Assembly (NCBI GenBank): GCA_022013205.1
Contig: JAKLQT010000246.1
Location: 1-19,059, forward strand
Direction of reading: 5' to 3'
Origin: Candidatus Omnitrophota bacterium
Lineage (GTDB): Bacteria > Omnitrophota > Gorgyraeia > B26-G9
Length of the DNA: 19,059 nt
Shown here: positions 4,667-12,457 of the stretch, piece by piece
Layout: each line of letters opens with the position of its first letter
Numbering within the stretch: position 1 is the first letter of the stretch
Made by a program: the position numbers and the translations under genes
The notes under the pieces: model-generated
Databases searched by the model: none
The model's input: only the letters and a program-made list of their open reading frames with translations
What the model was told of the DNA's origin: nothing

Positions 4667-6355
4667 ATGTTTCAAAAACACAAAACCGCTATAGGGATTG
4701 AAATTGGTGATGGGCTGGTAAAGGCAATGCATATTGTTTCAACGCCTAAGGAAAATAAGCTTATTGGTTTTGAAATGGTGGATGTCAACTTTCGTGAAGG
4801 CCGCCAGGGTATTGTCAATGCCATGAAAAAAGTGCTTGATAAGCTGAGCTTAAATAAAAAGGATAAAGTTAATATCTCCGTATCCGGAGAATCAGTCATG
4901 GTACGCGATATACACTGGCCGCAGATGACTGATGAGGAGATCAGGAAGGCACTGAAGTTTGAAGTTGAGCGCCAGGTTCATTATAAGGCAGAAGAAATTG
5001 TTTTTGATTATTATTCCGTAATAGACAATACTATAGTTGATACAAAGACAAGGGTTATTCTTGTCGCGGCTAAAAAAGACCTTATTAAAAACTATTCCAG
5101 CCTGATCGAGTCCGCGGGTTATAAATGCGGGTTTGTGGAAGTCGATACATTCAGCTTACTGAATTGTTTCTATGTTAACGGCCCGGTAGTTCCGCCTGAA
5201 AAAACAATACTGATCATCAATGTCGGGCTTGAAGTTACGAATATTGATATTATAAAGGGAAAGATTGTCGGGCTGACTAAAGACGCATTTGTGGCATGGA
5301 GCAATCTTGTCGATACTTTGCCTGAGGACGTAGAACCTGATTTTGATAATCTCACTGCTCTAAAGGGATTAATGGGCACTGACGATGTTTATGAGCTTGG
5401 GTTGTTTATTATGAACGCGCTTTCCAATCAGGTTCGCAGGACAATAGAGTTTTACGAAAGCCAGGGGCGCGATATGGTTGAAGAAATATATCTAAGCGGA
5501 AAACTGGCGATGTATAAAAATCTGGATAAGTATCTGCAGAATATTCTGGGTTTAAAAGTAACTATTTGGAACCCGATAGCAAATGTAAGCTGTAATTCAA
5601 AACTTTTTGAAGAAAAAAATCTAAAGGAAAAGGCCCCGATGCTTGCTTTATGCAGCGGTTTGGCCTGCAGAAGGGCTTTTGATATTGATCTTACTGCGGA
5701 CAGAGAGGCAGAGCAAAGAAGCAGATTTATTAGCCTTATTGCTGAGCATAAGGCATTGGCCTATACCGCGGTGGCCGTATTATTCTTTCTTGCCGGCTTA
5801 TGGGTAATTCTTCTGAGCCAGATCAAGGTAAAGGAAAACCGCAAAAAGGTAGTGTTGAGTGAGAATCAAAAATTAAACGAGATTCTCAAAGACATAGAAA
5901 ATCTGAAACAGGGAAGAATAATTTTAAGTGAGCAGATGAGTGTTGCAAAAACCTTGCTTTCGCATAGATTGCTCTGGAGCAGGAAGCTTTATGAAATAAG
6001 TAAAAGCGTATCTAAGGAAATGTGGCTGAAGGAAATCTATATTAATGAATTAAGTTCCTCAAGCGCGGCTCGTGAAGTTACCGAGAAGCTGGGGCTGTTC
6101 ACGAATCTTAGCGGATCGGCGCAAGCTGATGCTGCAGCCGCTGGGCCTGAGCTGGCTTTGAATATCAAAGGTGTTGTTTATTCTGAATCAGGCAAAAACC
6201 TGCTTGGTGAGATTAATCAGTTTATCAGTAATTTGAACAACGCTCAGGGATTTAAAGAAGACTTTGATAAAATTGAGCTAAAGCGCTCTTATCGTGATAC
6301 AGTCGGCAATACGGAGATAATGAATTTCAGTATAGAATGTACTTTAAAAAGGTAA
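4667..6355 (+). CDS. pilM: PilM-PilN fusion, type IV pilus inner-membrane platform protein
   Basis: This single 562-aa frame combines two normally separate pilus proteins. Residues 1-335 are PilM, an actin-like cytoplasmic ATPase fold, with a phosphate-1 loop IGIEIGDGLVKAM near the N-terminus and VSGESVMVRDI, EVERQVHYK and IYLSGKLAMYKNL segments in family order. Residues 339-345 (DIDLTAD) sit where PilN's INLLP motif, the peptide that docks into PilM, would begin. A single membrane helix follows (about 363-384), then a coiled coil (about 385-425) and the periplasmic PilN ferredoxin-like domain to the end, which in PilN pairs with PilO. No internal stop, start or Shine-Dalgarno suggests a separate pilN. 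It links cytoplasmic motor components to the PilO/PilP/secretin complex. Start ATG 4667 follows a modest AGGTG. Genes downstream are 4 and 2 bases apart. Confidence 0.9.
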   Translation: MFQKHKTAIGIEIGDGLVKAMHIVSTPKENKLIGFEMVDVNFREGRQGIVNAMKKVLDKLSLNKKDKVNISVSGESVMVRDIHWPQMTDEEIRKALKFEVERQVHYKAEEIVFDYYSVIDNTIVDTKTRVILVAAKKDLIKNYSSLIESAGYKCGFVEVDTFSLLNCFYVNGPVVPPEKTILIINVGLEVTNIDIIKGKIVGLTKDAFVAWSNLVDTLPEDVEPDFDNLTALKGLMGTDDVYELGLFIMNALSNQVRRTIEFYESQGRDMVEEIYLSGKLAMYKNLDKYLQNILGLKVTIWNPIANVSCNSKLFEEKNLKEKAPMLALCSGLACRRAFDIDLTADREAEQRSRFISLIAEHKALAYTAVAVLFFLAGLWVILLSQIKVKENRKKVVLSENQKLNEILKDIENLKQGRIILSEQMSVAKTLLSHRLLWSRKLYEISKSVSKEMWLKEIYINELSSSSAAREVTEKLGLFTNLSGSAQADAAAAGPELALNIKGVVYSESGKNLLGEINQFISNLNNAQGFKEDFDKIELKRSYRDTVGNTEIMNFSIECTLKR

Positions 6356-6359
6356 TTTC

Positions 6360-6929
6360 ATGAAGAATAAGATAAGCCAAAAAGATCAAATATTTATTTT
6401 CGGGATAATCCTGATCGCGATAATAGTGTTTTTTTGTTATATGTTCATATTTAAGCCGATGCTGAAAAAGATTATGGATTACACTAAAGAAGAAGAAACT
6501 ATAAACGCGCAATTGAGAAACGCGGGTAGTTTTGCCGCGGATAAGGAAAGGCTGGCGGCTGAGGTTAAGAATATATCAAAGAGAATAGTTTTTTATGAGG
6601 AAAGACTGCCGAAGGAGACGGATATCCCGCAGGTCCTGGATGAGTTGGTAAAGATAGGCGAAAGATCTCAAGTGACCTTTATCTCTATTGAGCCGCGGAA
6701 AGTTGAAAGGATATATGTCGGAGCGGCCGGCAAAAAAAACTATTTAAAGATTCCGGTAGAGTTAAAATTAAAGGCGGGTTATCACGAATTTGCTTTGTTT
6801 GTTAACGGAGTGGAAAATTTCCCTCAGTTCATGCGGGTGGATGACGTAAAAATGAGCGGAGATATCAGTACGGGTAAAAAGCATGACATCAGTTTAACCG
6901 TAAGTGCTTTTGCTTTAGAGGGTAATTAA
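6360..6929 (+). CDS. pilO: PilO, type IV pilus alignment protein
   Basis: The 189-aa product has a short cytoplasmic N-terminus, one membrane helix (about residues 11-31), a periplasmic coiled coil (about 35-85) and a C-terminal ferredoxin-like domain. Family-typical features are the RLPKETDIPQVLDELVKIGE segment after the coiled coil and F.SIEP, followed by an LKLKAGYHEFALFVNGVENFP block. PilO forms heterodimers with PilN and bridges to PilP and the secretin; here its partner is the C-terminal half of the fused PilM-PilN. The start lies four bases after the pilMN stop, with AAGG overlapping that stop. The length is normal. Assignment rests on order and architecture plus these motifs; a GspM-like protein is the alternative. 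Confidence 0.87.
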   Translation: MKNKISQKDQIFIFGIILIAIIVFFCYMFIFKPMLKKIMDYTKEEETINAQLRNAGSFAADKERLAAEVKNISKRIVFYEERLPKETDIPQVLDELVKIGERSQVTFISIEPRKVERIYVGAAGKKNYLKIPVELKLKAGYHEFALFVNGVENFPQFMRVDDVKMSGDISTGKKHDISLTVSAFALEGN

Positions 6930-6931
6930 AT

Positions 6932-7375
6932 ATGCGGCGATTTGCTGGAAAAATTACATTTAATACATTGCTGATTTTAATCCTGAGCCTGCTTTGCGTT
7001 ATGTTCCTGGTACTTGATTCGCAAGCGGGGGAATTTAAGGAAGAGCATGAAAAATTTATATACACGGCTGATGGCCGCCCTGATCCATTATTGCCTTTGC
7101 TTAGCTCTAAAGGGCTGGTAGCGGAAACAGGCCTAAGCATAAGAGAAGAGATGATGAATTTTGTCAGCAAAATAAATGTAAACGCGATCTTGTGGGATGA
7201 AACGATGCCTATCGTGATGATAAATAAAAAAATGCGAAAAGAAGGCGACGTTGTTGAGAACTTGATTATCCAAAAAATTAACGTTAACGGTGTAATCTTT
7301 GGATATAATGATCTGGCTTATGAAATATTAATGATAAAAAAGAAGAAAATGAACGATCAAGGAGGGGTTCAATGA
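6932..7375 (+). CDS. PilP-like periplasmic pilus protein
   Basis: This 147-aa protein starts with a Sec signal (hydrophobic residues about 10-27) likely cut after SQA (near residue 32). The Cys at 22 is not in a good lipobox, unlike lipoprotein PilP of Pseudomonas. The mature part opens with FIYTADGRPDPLLPL, the PilP-type region preceding the secretin-binding beta domain. It continues into a short domain with repeated hydrophobic strands (AILWDETMPIVMINKK ... VNGVIFGYNDLAYEIL) resembling the PilP/GspC HR-type fold. The 3' end is Lys-rich. Its stop overlaps the pilQ start by ATGA. Position between pilO and pilQ and the secretin-proximal motif support PilP; sequence similarity is weak enough that I leave the symbol blank. 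Confidence 0.72.
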   Translation: MRRFAGKITFNTLLILILSLLCVMFLVLDSQAGEFKEEHEKFIYTADGRPDPLLPLLSSKGLVAETGLSIREEMMNFVSKINVNAILWDETMPIVMINKKMRKEGDVVENLIIQKINVNGVIFGYNDLAYEILMIKKKKMNDQGGVQ

Positions 7376-8964
7376 AAGCGATAAACAGGTTTTCAAGGAA
7401 GAGAATTTTCTTCAGGTTATTTATTTGTTCGATGTTGTTTGCCGGCATTATAATACCGGCCTCTCAGGTAAGCTTTGCGGATGAAAACGAGATAGAAAAC
7501 AGCGTAGATGAGGAAGCTGCTGAAGGCGTAGCAAATAAAAATTACGGGCAAAAATTGCTTTCAATGACCTTGAAAGATACCGACTTAAGGGAAGTGCTCA
7601 ATATGCTTGCTTTTAAAGGCGGGGTGAATATTATCGCGGGGGAAGATGTTGACTCCAAAGTAAATGTTCAGCTTAATAATGTTCCCTGGGAGCAGGCTCT
7701 TGACGTAATATTAAAAACTTATAATTATACTTATAAGCGTGAAGATAATTTAATCCGTGTAATGAGTTTAGCCAGGTCGCTGGTTGAAGAGAGCAAGCTG
7801 CCGCTTGAAACAAGGATTGTGCCGCTTAATTTTGCCAAAGTTACCGACCTTAAAGAATCTTTAGGCAAGATATTGAGTAAACGCGGAACTATCGAGGTTG
7901 ACGCGCGCACAAATTCCCTGATCATTACAGATGTTCCTGAAACGGTACAAAAAGTCGAGCTCGCGGCAACGGAGCTTGATACCAGAACTCCTCAGGTTTT
8001 GATAGAAGCGATGATGGTTGATGTCAAGATTACCGATAATGATGAATGGGGAAGTATAATAACCCAGCTTACAAACCTTAAATCCTATAATAATTCAAAT
8101 ACGCTGACAACCAGTCTGCCTGTTACTCAGACAAATAATATTTCTTTCAGCTCTGCCACTGATAATTTTGATATTGCCGGTATTATTGACCTATGGGTTT
8201 ATCAAAATAAGGCGACTATCCTGGCAAGCCCTAAAGTTTTGACGCTTGATAACCAGGAAGCAAAGATCGAGATCATAGAAAAGATTCCTTATGTCGAAAC
8301 GGTTGATACCGGGGGAGGGGCGACCTCTAATATTAAATTTGAAGAGGCAGGAGTGAAACTGTCTGTAACTCCGCATATAACAAGCGGCAGATTTATTTCT
8401 ATGAATGTAAAGCCTGAGCAGAGCTTTAGTACCGGCAGTTTCGGCGGGCGCCCGGTAATAGATGAAAGAAAAGCTGAAACAAACCTGTTGGTCAGAGACG
8501 GACAGACTATTATTATCGGCGGATTACGCCAGTCTACGGATACGTATTCCTATGAAAAACTTCCCGTATTGGGTGATATCCCTTTTCTGGGAATGCTTTT
8601 TAAGAAAAAACAAAAGATAAAAGTTGAAACAGAACTTGTTTTGTTTGTCACTCCGCATATAATTTTGCAGTCAATGCTCACAAACAGGGAGATTGAACTT
8701 TACGAAAAACTCGGCAATAGGGAAATGATCGTTATAGATGAGAGAACCGAGATGCAGAGGCTCACTGACTTTGCGGAAACGGTAAAGCAGAAATTAAAGG
8801 CGAAAAAGATTGCCGAAAAAGAAGTGTCGTTACGAAAAAAAATAGGCCAGACACAGATTAAGGAAAAAACTAGTATGGAGGAGAAGCAAAATTACAACAC
8901 ACTCATGGAGCCAAGGGAAATGGAGCGCCCTGAGGCCGAGGCAGAAAAGTTAGAGAGTCTTTAA
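7372..8964 (+). CDS. pilQ: PilQ-type secretin, type IV pilus outer-membrane channel
   Basis: This is a 530-aa precursor. The signal peptide is about residues 1-36 (cut after SFA). A secretin/TonB short N-terminal domain (about 62-130, LKDTDLREVLNML ... VPWEQALDVIL) is followed by an N1/NolW-like domain (about 145-205, RIVPLNFAKVTDL ... ITDVPETVQKV) and the secretin barrel (about 225-435). The barrel has ASPKVLTLDNQEAKI, VRDGQTIIIGGL near 374-385, PVLGDIPFLGMLF and the closing ETELVLFVTPHII. A charged coiled C-terminal tail of about 95 residues is unusual in length. No AMIN domains precede the STN, so it is shorter than Pseudomonas PilQ. GGAGGGG (7361-7367) precedes ATG 7372. It would form the gated pore through which the pilus leaves the cell. 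It is the last gene of the operon; no clear terminator follows. Confidence 0.92.
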   Translation: MKAINRFSRKRIFFRLFICSMLFAGIIIPASQVSFADENEIENSVDEEAAEGVANKNYGQKLLSMTLKDTDLREVLNMLAFKGGVNIIAGEDVDSKVNVQLNNVPWEQALDVILKTYNYTYKREDNLIRVMSLARSLVEESKLPLETRIVPLNFAKVTDLKESLGKILSKRGTIEVDARTNSLIITDVPETVQKVELAATELDTRTPQVLIEAMMVDVKITDNDEWGSIITQLTNLKSYNNSNTLTTSLPVTQTNNISFSSATDNFDIAGIIDLWVYQNKATILASPKVLTLDNQEAKIEIIEKIPYVETVDTGGGATSNIKFEEAGVKLSVTPHITSGRFISMNVKPEQSFSTGSFGGRPVIDERKAETNLLVRDGQTIIIGGLRQSTDTYSYEKLPVLGDIPFLGMLFKKKQKIKVETELVLFVTPHIILQSMLTNREIELYEKLGNREMIVIDERTEMQRLTDFAETVKQKLKAKKIAEKEVSLRKKIGQTQIKEKTSMEEKQNYNTLMEPREMERPEAEAEKLESL

Positions 8965-9014
8965 AATTGATAAAAGGCTGATTGTACTCAAGCGAAATTA
9001 AATAATGGAAGGAC

Positions 9015-9042
9015 TTGACAATATGTGATTTAAGGGTATAAT
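9015..9042 (+). promoter_or_regulatory. Strong sigma-70 promoter upstream of the nusA operon
   Basis: Consensus TTGACA (9015-9020) and consensus TATAAT (9037-9042) are separated by 16 bases. It is the best sigma-70 promoter in the window. Transcription should start near 9049-9050, and the first structure transcribed is the terminator-like hairpin at 9073-9100. Confidence 0.8.
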
Positions 9043-9072
9043 ATATTTAACTGCTGCGGGAAACAAATATGT

Positions 9073-9100
9073 AAAGTGGGAATTGATTCCCGCTTTTTTT
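9073..9100 (+). terminator. Terminator/attenuator in the nusA operon leader
   Basis: AAAGTGGGAA (9073-9082) pairs with TTCCCGCTTT (9087-9096) with one G-T wobble around TTGA, and seven T's run to 9100. It sits only about 25-50 nt into the transcript from the promoter at 9015-9042. An upstream GCGGGAA (9056-9062) can pair with the same TTCCCGC (9087-9093), so an alternative, anti-terminator-like fold is possible. A start-stop pair ATG TAA (9069-9074) lies between. Either the leader is attenuated or a roughly 50-nt RNA is released. Confidence 0.65.
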
Positions 9101-9114
9101 GTGGAGAAAAACAG

Positions 9115-9321
9115 GTGGCAGAAGGATTAATCTGACTACGAAGCAATTAATCGGTAAAGACTATGAATTTTGCGCTAAAATGGCCTCTGCTGCGGATGTT
9201 CAGGTTCTTTTACCACATTAAAAAAGAAAGAACCAAACCTTTATTGGATAGTGATCAGGAATTAACAATAGATTTAAATAATATCAAAAAAGCTAAATTA
9301 GAAATTGGGTGGAAAAGATGA
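9115..9321 (+). pseudogene. rimP: Decayed rimP (ribosome maturation factor) remnant
   Basis: rimP normally precedes nusA. Here only about 207 bases remain, against about 450 for the family. GTG 9115, eight bases after GGAG (9103-9106), reads MAEGLI then TGA. A second frame reads LTTKQLIGKDYEF (9132-9170), resembling the RPL.TK..F...IGK segment of RimP. The last 27 codons (9238-9321) read PLLDSDQELTIDLNNIKKAK then LEIGWKR, which fits the C-terminal SH3-like domain, and their TGA overlaps the nusA ATG by ATGA, the usual rimP-nusA junction. Frame shifts and a repeat scar (9201-9234) separate the pieces. The C-terminal piece is the best supported; the others are weaker. A functional rimP may exist elsewhere. 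Confidence 0.5.
9201..9234. repeat. Short scar of the dispersed repeat inside the rimP remnant
   Basis: CAGGTTCTTTTACCAC (9201-9216) is identical over 16 bases to the end of repeat copy 4 (2870-2885). Further on, AAAGAACC (9227-9234) is the inverse of GGTTCTTT (9203-9210), so the element forms an 8-bp hairpin with a 16-base loop. It has none of the CAGATTACG blocks and looks like a miniature or residue of the family. Confidence 0.6.
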
Positions 9322-10469
9322 GTAACGAATTACTATTGGTATTAGATTATATTGAACGAGAGAAAGGTATTGTTAAAAGTGTTATTATTTCAGCGATAGA
9401 ATTGGCTTTACTTTCTGCTGCTCGTAAACGTTTTGGAGAAGATAAGGAGCTTAATGTTGCTATTGACGAAAAAACCGGGCAAATTAATGTAACGCGTGAT
9501 AATGTGAAGATTAAATCAAATGATTTCGGGCGTATTGCGGCTCAAACTGCCAGGCAGATTATCACCCAGAAGATCAGGGAGGCTGAAAGAGAAGTAGTTT
9601 TTAATGATTTTCAAGCGAAGATTGGAGATATTACAAATGGTATCGTGCACCGCTTTGAAAAAGGTAATATTATTGTAGATCTTGGTAAGACAGAGGGGGT
9701 TTTGTCTTATAAGGAGATATTACCTAATGAAGAATTTAAGCAGGGCCAGAGAGTGCGGGCGTTGATACTGGCTGTAAAAAAGACAAACAAAGGGCCCCAG
9801 ATTATTCTTTCCAGGACAAATGCCGGATTTGTAAAACGTTTATTTGAACTTGAGGTTCCGGAAATTTACGAGGGGATAGTCGAAATAAAATCAATTTCCC
9901 GCATGGCAGGCGAACGCACAAAGGTCGCGGTTACTTCCAAGGATGAAAAAATTGACTGCGTAGGAGCTTGTGTCGGAGTAAGAGGCTCAAGGATTAAAAA
10001 TATTGTAATGGAACTGCATGGTGAAAAAGTTGACATAGTCCGCTGGCATGAGGAAATTAAAGAATACGTAAAAGCAGCGATTAGCCCCGCGAAAGTAACA
10101 AAAATTGAACTGAAATTAGAAGAGAAAAAAATGGATGTTGAGGTTGATGACGACCAGCTTTCCCTGGCAATAGGTAAAAAGGGGCAGAATGTACGCCTGG
10201 CCTCAAAGCTTATCGGCTGGTCCATAAACATAATGAGTACTTCACAGGCCAGGGAAGGAAGCGAAAAGGAAAAAACCACGGAGAAACAGCCGGTTCTTGG
10301 CAGTATCCAGGGAATAGGGAAAAAGACGCTGGAGGCGCTTATTGGGGCAGGTTTTGATGATATGAGGGTATTGTCCAAAGCGCTGGTGAGTGACCTGACT
10401 GCTGTTAAGGGTGTTGGGAAAAAACGTGCCGAGCAGATACTCCAAGAGATAAAAAAACTTGAAAAATAA
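9318..10469 (+). CDS. nusA: Transcription termination/antitermination factor NusA
   Basis: This 383-aa protein starts at ATG 9318, giving MSNELLLVLDYIEREKGI, the conserved NusA opening; an in-frame GTG at 9309 is possible but less typical, and ATG 9318 keeps the ATGA overlap with the rimP remnant. Domain order: RNA-polymerase-binding N-terminal domain (about 1-100), S1 domain (about 105-170, GIVHRFEKGNIIVDLG), KH1 (about 195-260, CVGVRGSRIKNI) and KH2 (about 265-310, LSLAIGKKGQNVRLASKL). It ends with a helix-hairpin-helix tail holding two hairpins (IQGIGKKTLEALI and VKGVGKKRAEQIL) in place of the acidic repeats of E. coli NusA. It binds elongating polymerase and nascent RNA, controlling pausing, termination and antitermination. 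The leader of its own operon holds a terminator, so self-control is possible. infB follows after eight bases. Confidence 0.96.
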   Translation: MSNELLLVLDYIEREKGIVKSVIISAIELALLSAARKRFGEDKELNVAIDEKTGQINVTRDNVKIKSNDFGRIAAQTARQIITQKIREAEREVVFNDFQAKIGDITNGIVHRFEKGNIIVDLGKTEGVLSYKEILPNEEFKQGQRVRALILAVKKTNKGPQIILSRTNAGFVKRLFELEVPEIYEGIVEIKSISRMAGERTKVAVTSKDEKIDCVGACVGVRGSRIKNIVMELHGEKVDIVRWHEEIKEYVKAAISPAKVTKIELKLEEKKMDVEVDDDQLSLAIGKKGQNVRLASKLIGWSINIMSTSQAREGSEKEKTTEKQPVLGSIQGIGKKTLEALIGAGFDDMRVLSKALVSDLTAVKGVGKKRAEQILQEIKKLEK

Positions 10470-10477
10470 GGGGTACT

Positions 10478-12454
10478 ATGAGTATTAGAGTTTATGAGTT
10501 GGCAAAAGAACTGGGCTACTCCAGTAAAGAGTTGGTCAAAAAGCTCAATGAACTGCATGTCAGTGTCAAAGGGCATATGAGTGCTATTGACGAAGATACC
10601 GCGGAAATCGTACGCCATGAACTCCTGGGCAAAAAAGAACAGGAAAAGAAAACACAAAAATCAAAAAAAAAGGTGGAAGAAAAAGTAAATCCGGAACTAA
10701 GGCCATTAAGGATTAAAGTTCCTCTAAGCGTGAAGGAATTTGCTCTTAAAATAAATAAGAGCGCTGCGGAGATCATTAAAAAATTAATGGCAATGAAAAT
10801 AATGGCCACTGTTAACCAAACTCTTGATGAAGAAATTACCAGACAAATAGCTTCAGGATTCGGGTTTAGCCTGGAGAAAATACTAACTGAAGAAGAAACC
10901 CTGCTGATCAAACACAAGCAGTTTGATGACGGCCAGGGGCTTAAGTTCAGGGCTCCGGTAGTAACCCTGATGGGGCATGTTGATCATGGAAAGACATCAT
11001 TGCTTGATGTGCTGCGGAAATCCAATTTAACCGCTAGAGAAGCCGGCGGAATAACGCAGCATATCGGTGCTTATGAGGTCATACTTCCTAAGGGAAAGAT
11101 AACGTTTTTGGATACTCCGGGTCATGAGGCGTTTACGGCTATGCGTTCAAGAGGAGCGACAATTACGGATATAGTTATTATTGTGGTTGCTGCTGATGAC
11201 GGGTTAATGCCCCAGACTCATGAGGCGATTAATCACGCGAAGGCAGCCGGGGTACCCATTCTTGTGGCGATAAATAAAGTAGATCTGCCGGGAGCTGAAG
11301 TTGATAAAGTAAAAAGACAGCTTGCTGATATCGGCCTGATGAGTGAGGACTGGGGCGGCAGCACTATTGCAGTTGAGGTTTCGGCAAAAAAGGAAACCGG
11401 GATCAAAAAGCTGCTTGAGATGATATTGCTTGAAGCGGAAATGCTTGAGCTTAAAGCGGACCCGGACAGGGTAGCCGAGGGTGTTATTATTGAAAGCAAG
11501 CTTTCAAAAGGCAGCGGCCCCACGGCGACAATGCTTGTGCAGAACGGGACATTACATCTGGGAGATGTTTTTGTCTGCGGATTGACTCATGGCAAGATAA
11601 AGTCAATGAGAAATGACCTGGGCGAGAGGTTAGAAAAAGCCGGGCCTTCAGTTCCGGTAGAAATATCCGGAATATCTCAGATACCTATGGCTGGAGATAA
11701 ATTTTATGTTGTTGAGGATGAAAAAAAAGCCAGGGAGCTTTCTGTTAGCAAAAATGAAAATCTGCGTCAGGAAAAGCTTATGCCCGCGCAGCGGGCTAGT
11801 TTGGAAGATCTTTTCACCCAGGCGCAGGAGGGCAAGGCTAAAGAGCTTAAGATTATCATAAAATCCGATGTTCAAGGGTCGCTTGAGGCCTTAGGCAGTT
11901 CCTTGCAGGAATTAGGGACAAAAGATATCAGTGTAAGCATTATCCATTCTCAGGTGGGAGCAATCAGCGAGTCGGATGTAATGCTGGCTATCGCGAGTGA
12001 TGCTGTTATTATCGGTTTTCATGTGGGGATTGATGTTAAAGCTAAGGAAACCGCGGAGAAAAAAGGCGTAGATATCAGGCTCTACCGTATAATTTACGAG
12101 GCGATAAATGATGTACGTTTAAGTATGGAGGGATTGCTTGAGCCGACAATCAAAGAAAGTTTCCTCGGAAGGGCGAAAATTCTGCAGGTCTTTAAGATTT
12201 CAAAGCTGGGTAAAATATGCGGATGCATGATTGTTAAGGGGAAATTTGTGCGCAACGCGGAGCTTGTTCGCCTTTACCGTAATGATGAATGCCTGTACGA
12301 AGGTAAACTGGAATCATTGAAGAGATATAAAGATGATGTGAAAGAAGTTGGCGAAGGGCTTGAATGCGGTATCGGGCTTGATAGGTTTGATTCGATGCAA
12401 AGCGATGATATTATCGAATGTTATCGAGTAGAAAAAATCGCGCGAAAATTATAA
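10478..12454 (+). CDS. infB: Translation initiation factor IF-2
   Basis: The product is 658 aa, the short end for bacterial IF-2 because the charged linker between the two IF2_N motifs and before the G domain is small. First IF2_N at about residues 1-45 (VYELAKELGYSSKELVKKL), a Lys-rich linker, second IF2_N at about 80-125 (SVKEFALKINKSAAEIIKKL). The GTPase domain begins near 155 with G1 GHVDHGKT (166-173), switch regions including GGITQHIGAYEV, G3 DTPGHEAF, G4 NKVD and G5 SAK, followed by domain II, domain III and the C-terminal fMet-tRNA-binding domain. It places initiator tRNA on the 30S subunit and promotes 50S joining. rbfA, often next, is absent; trpS starts three bases after the stop. 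It looks intact. Confidence 0.97.
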   Translation: MSIRVYELAKELGYSSKELVKKLNELHVSVKGHMSAIDEDTAEIVRHELLGKKEQEKKTQKSKKKVEEKVNPELRPLRIKVPLSVKEFALKINKSAAEIIKKLMAMKIMATVNQTLDEEITRQIASGFGFSLEKILTEEETLLIKHKQFDDGQGLKFRAPVVTLMGHVDHGKTSLLDVLRKSNLTAREAGGITQHIGAYEVILPKGKITFLDTPGHEAFTAMRSRGATITDIVIIVVAADDGLMPQTHEAINHAKAAGVPILVAINKVDLPGAEVDKVKRQLADIGLMSEDWGGSTIAVEVSAKKETGIKKLLEMILLEAEMLELKADPDRVAEGVIIESKLSKGSGPTATMLVQNGTLHLGDVFVCGLTHGKIKSMRNDLGERLEKAGPSVPVEISGISQIPMAGDKFYVVEDEKKARELSVSKNENLRQEKLMPAQRASLEDLFTQAQEGKAKELKIIIKSDVQGSLEALGSSLQELGTKDISVSIIHSQVGAISESDVMLAIASDAVIIGFHVGIDVKAKETAEKKGVDIRLYRIIYEAINDVRLSMEGLLEPTIKESFLGRAKILQVFKISKLGKICGCMIVKGKFVRNAELVRLYRNDECLYEGKLESLKRYKDDVKEVGEGLECGIGLDRFDSMQSDDIIECYRVEKIARKL

Positions 12455-12457
12455 AAA

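Noticed and set aside
4289..4732. 147-codon minus-strand open frame opposite the cyclase end
   Set aside because: It overlaps the GGDEF active-site region and the start of pilMN and has no recognisable protein features.
8965..9014. Terminator for the pilus operon after pilQ
   Set aside because: No hairpin with a T-run could be found between the pilQ stop and the next promoter; readthrough to the terminator at 9073-9100 is possible.
9041..9110. tRNA or known small RNA in the nusA leader
   Set aside because: There is no cloverleaf, T-loop or CCA pattern; only the terminator hairpin and its competing arm are visible.
9866..10657. 263-codon minus-strand open frame opposite nusA/infB
   Set aside because: It lies opposite well-conserved NusA and IF-2 domains and the translation shows no known family; it is a shadow of codon use on the other strand.
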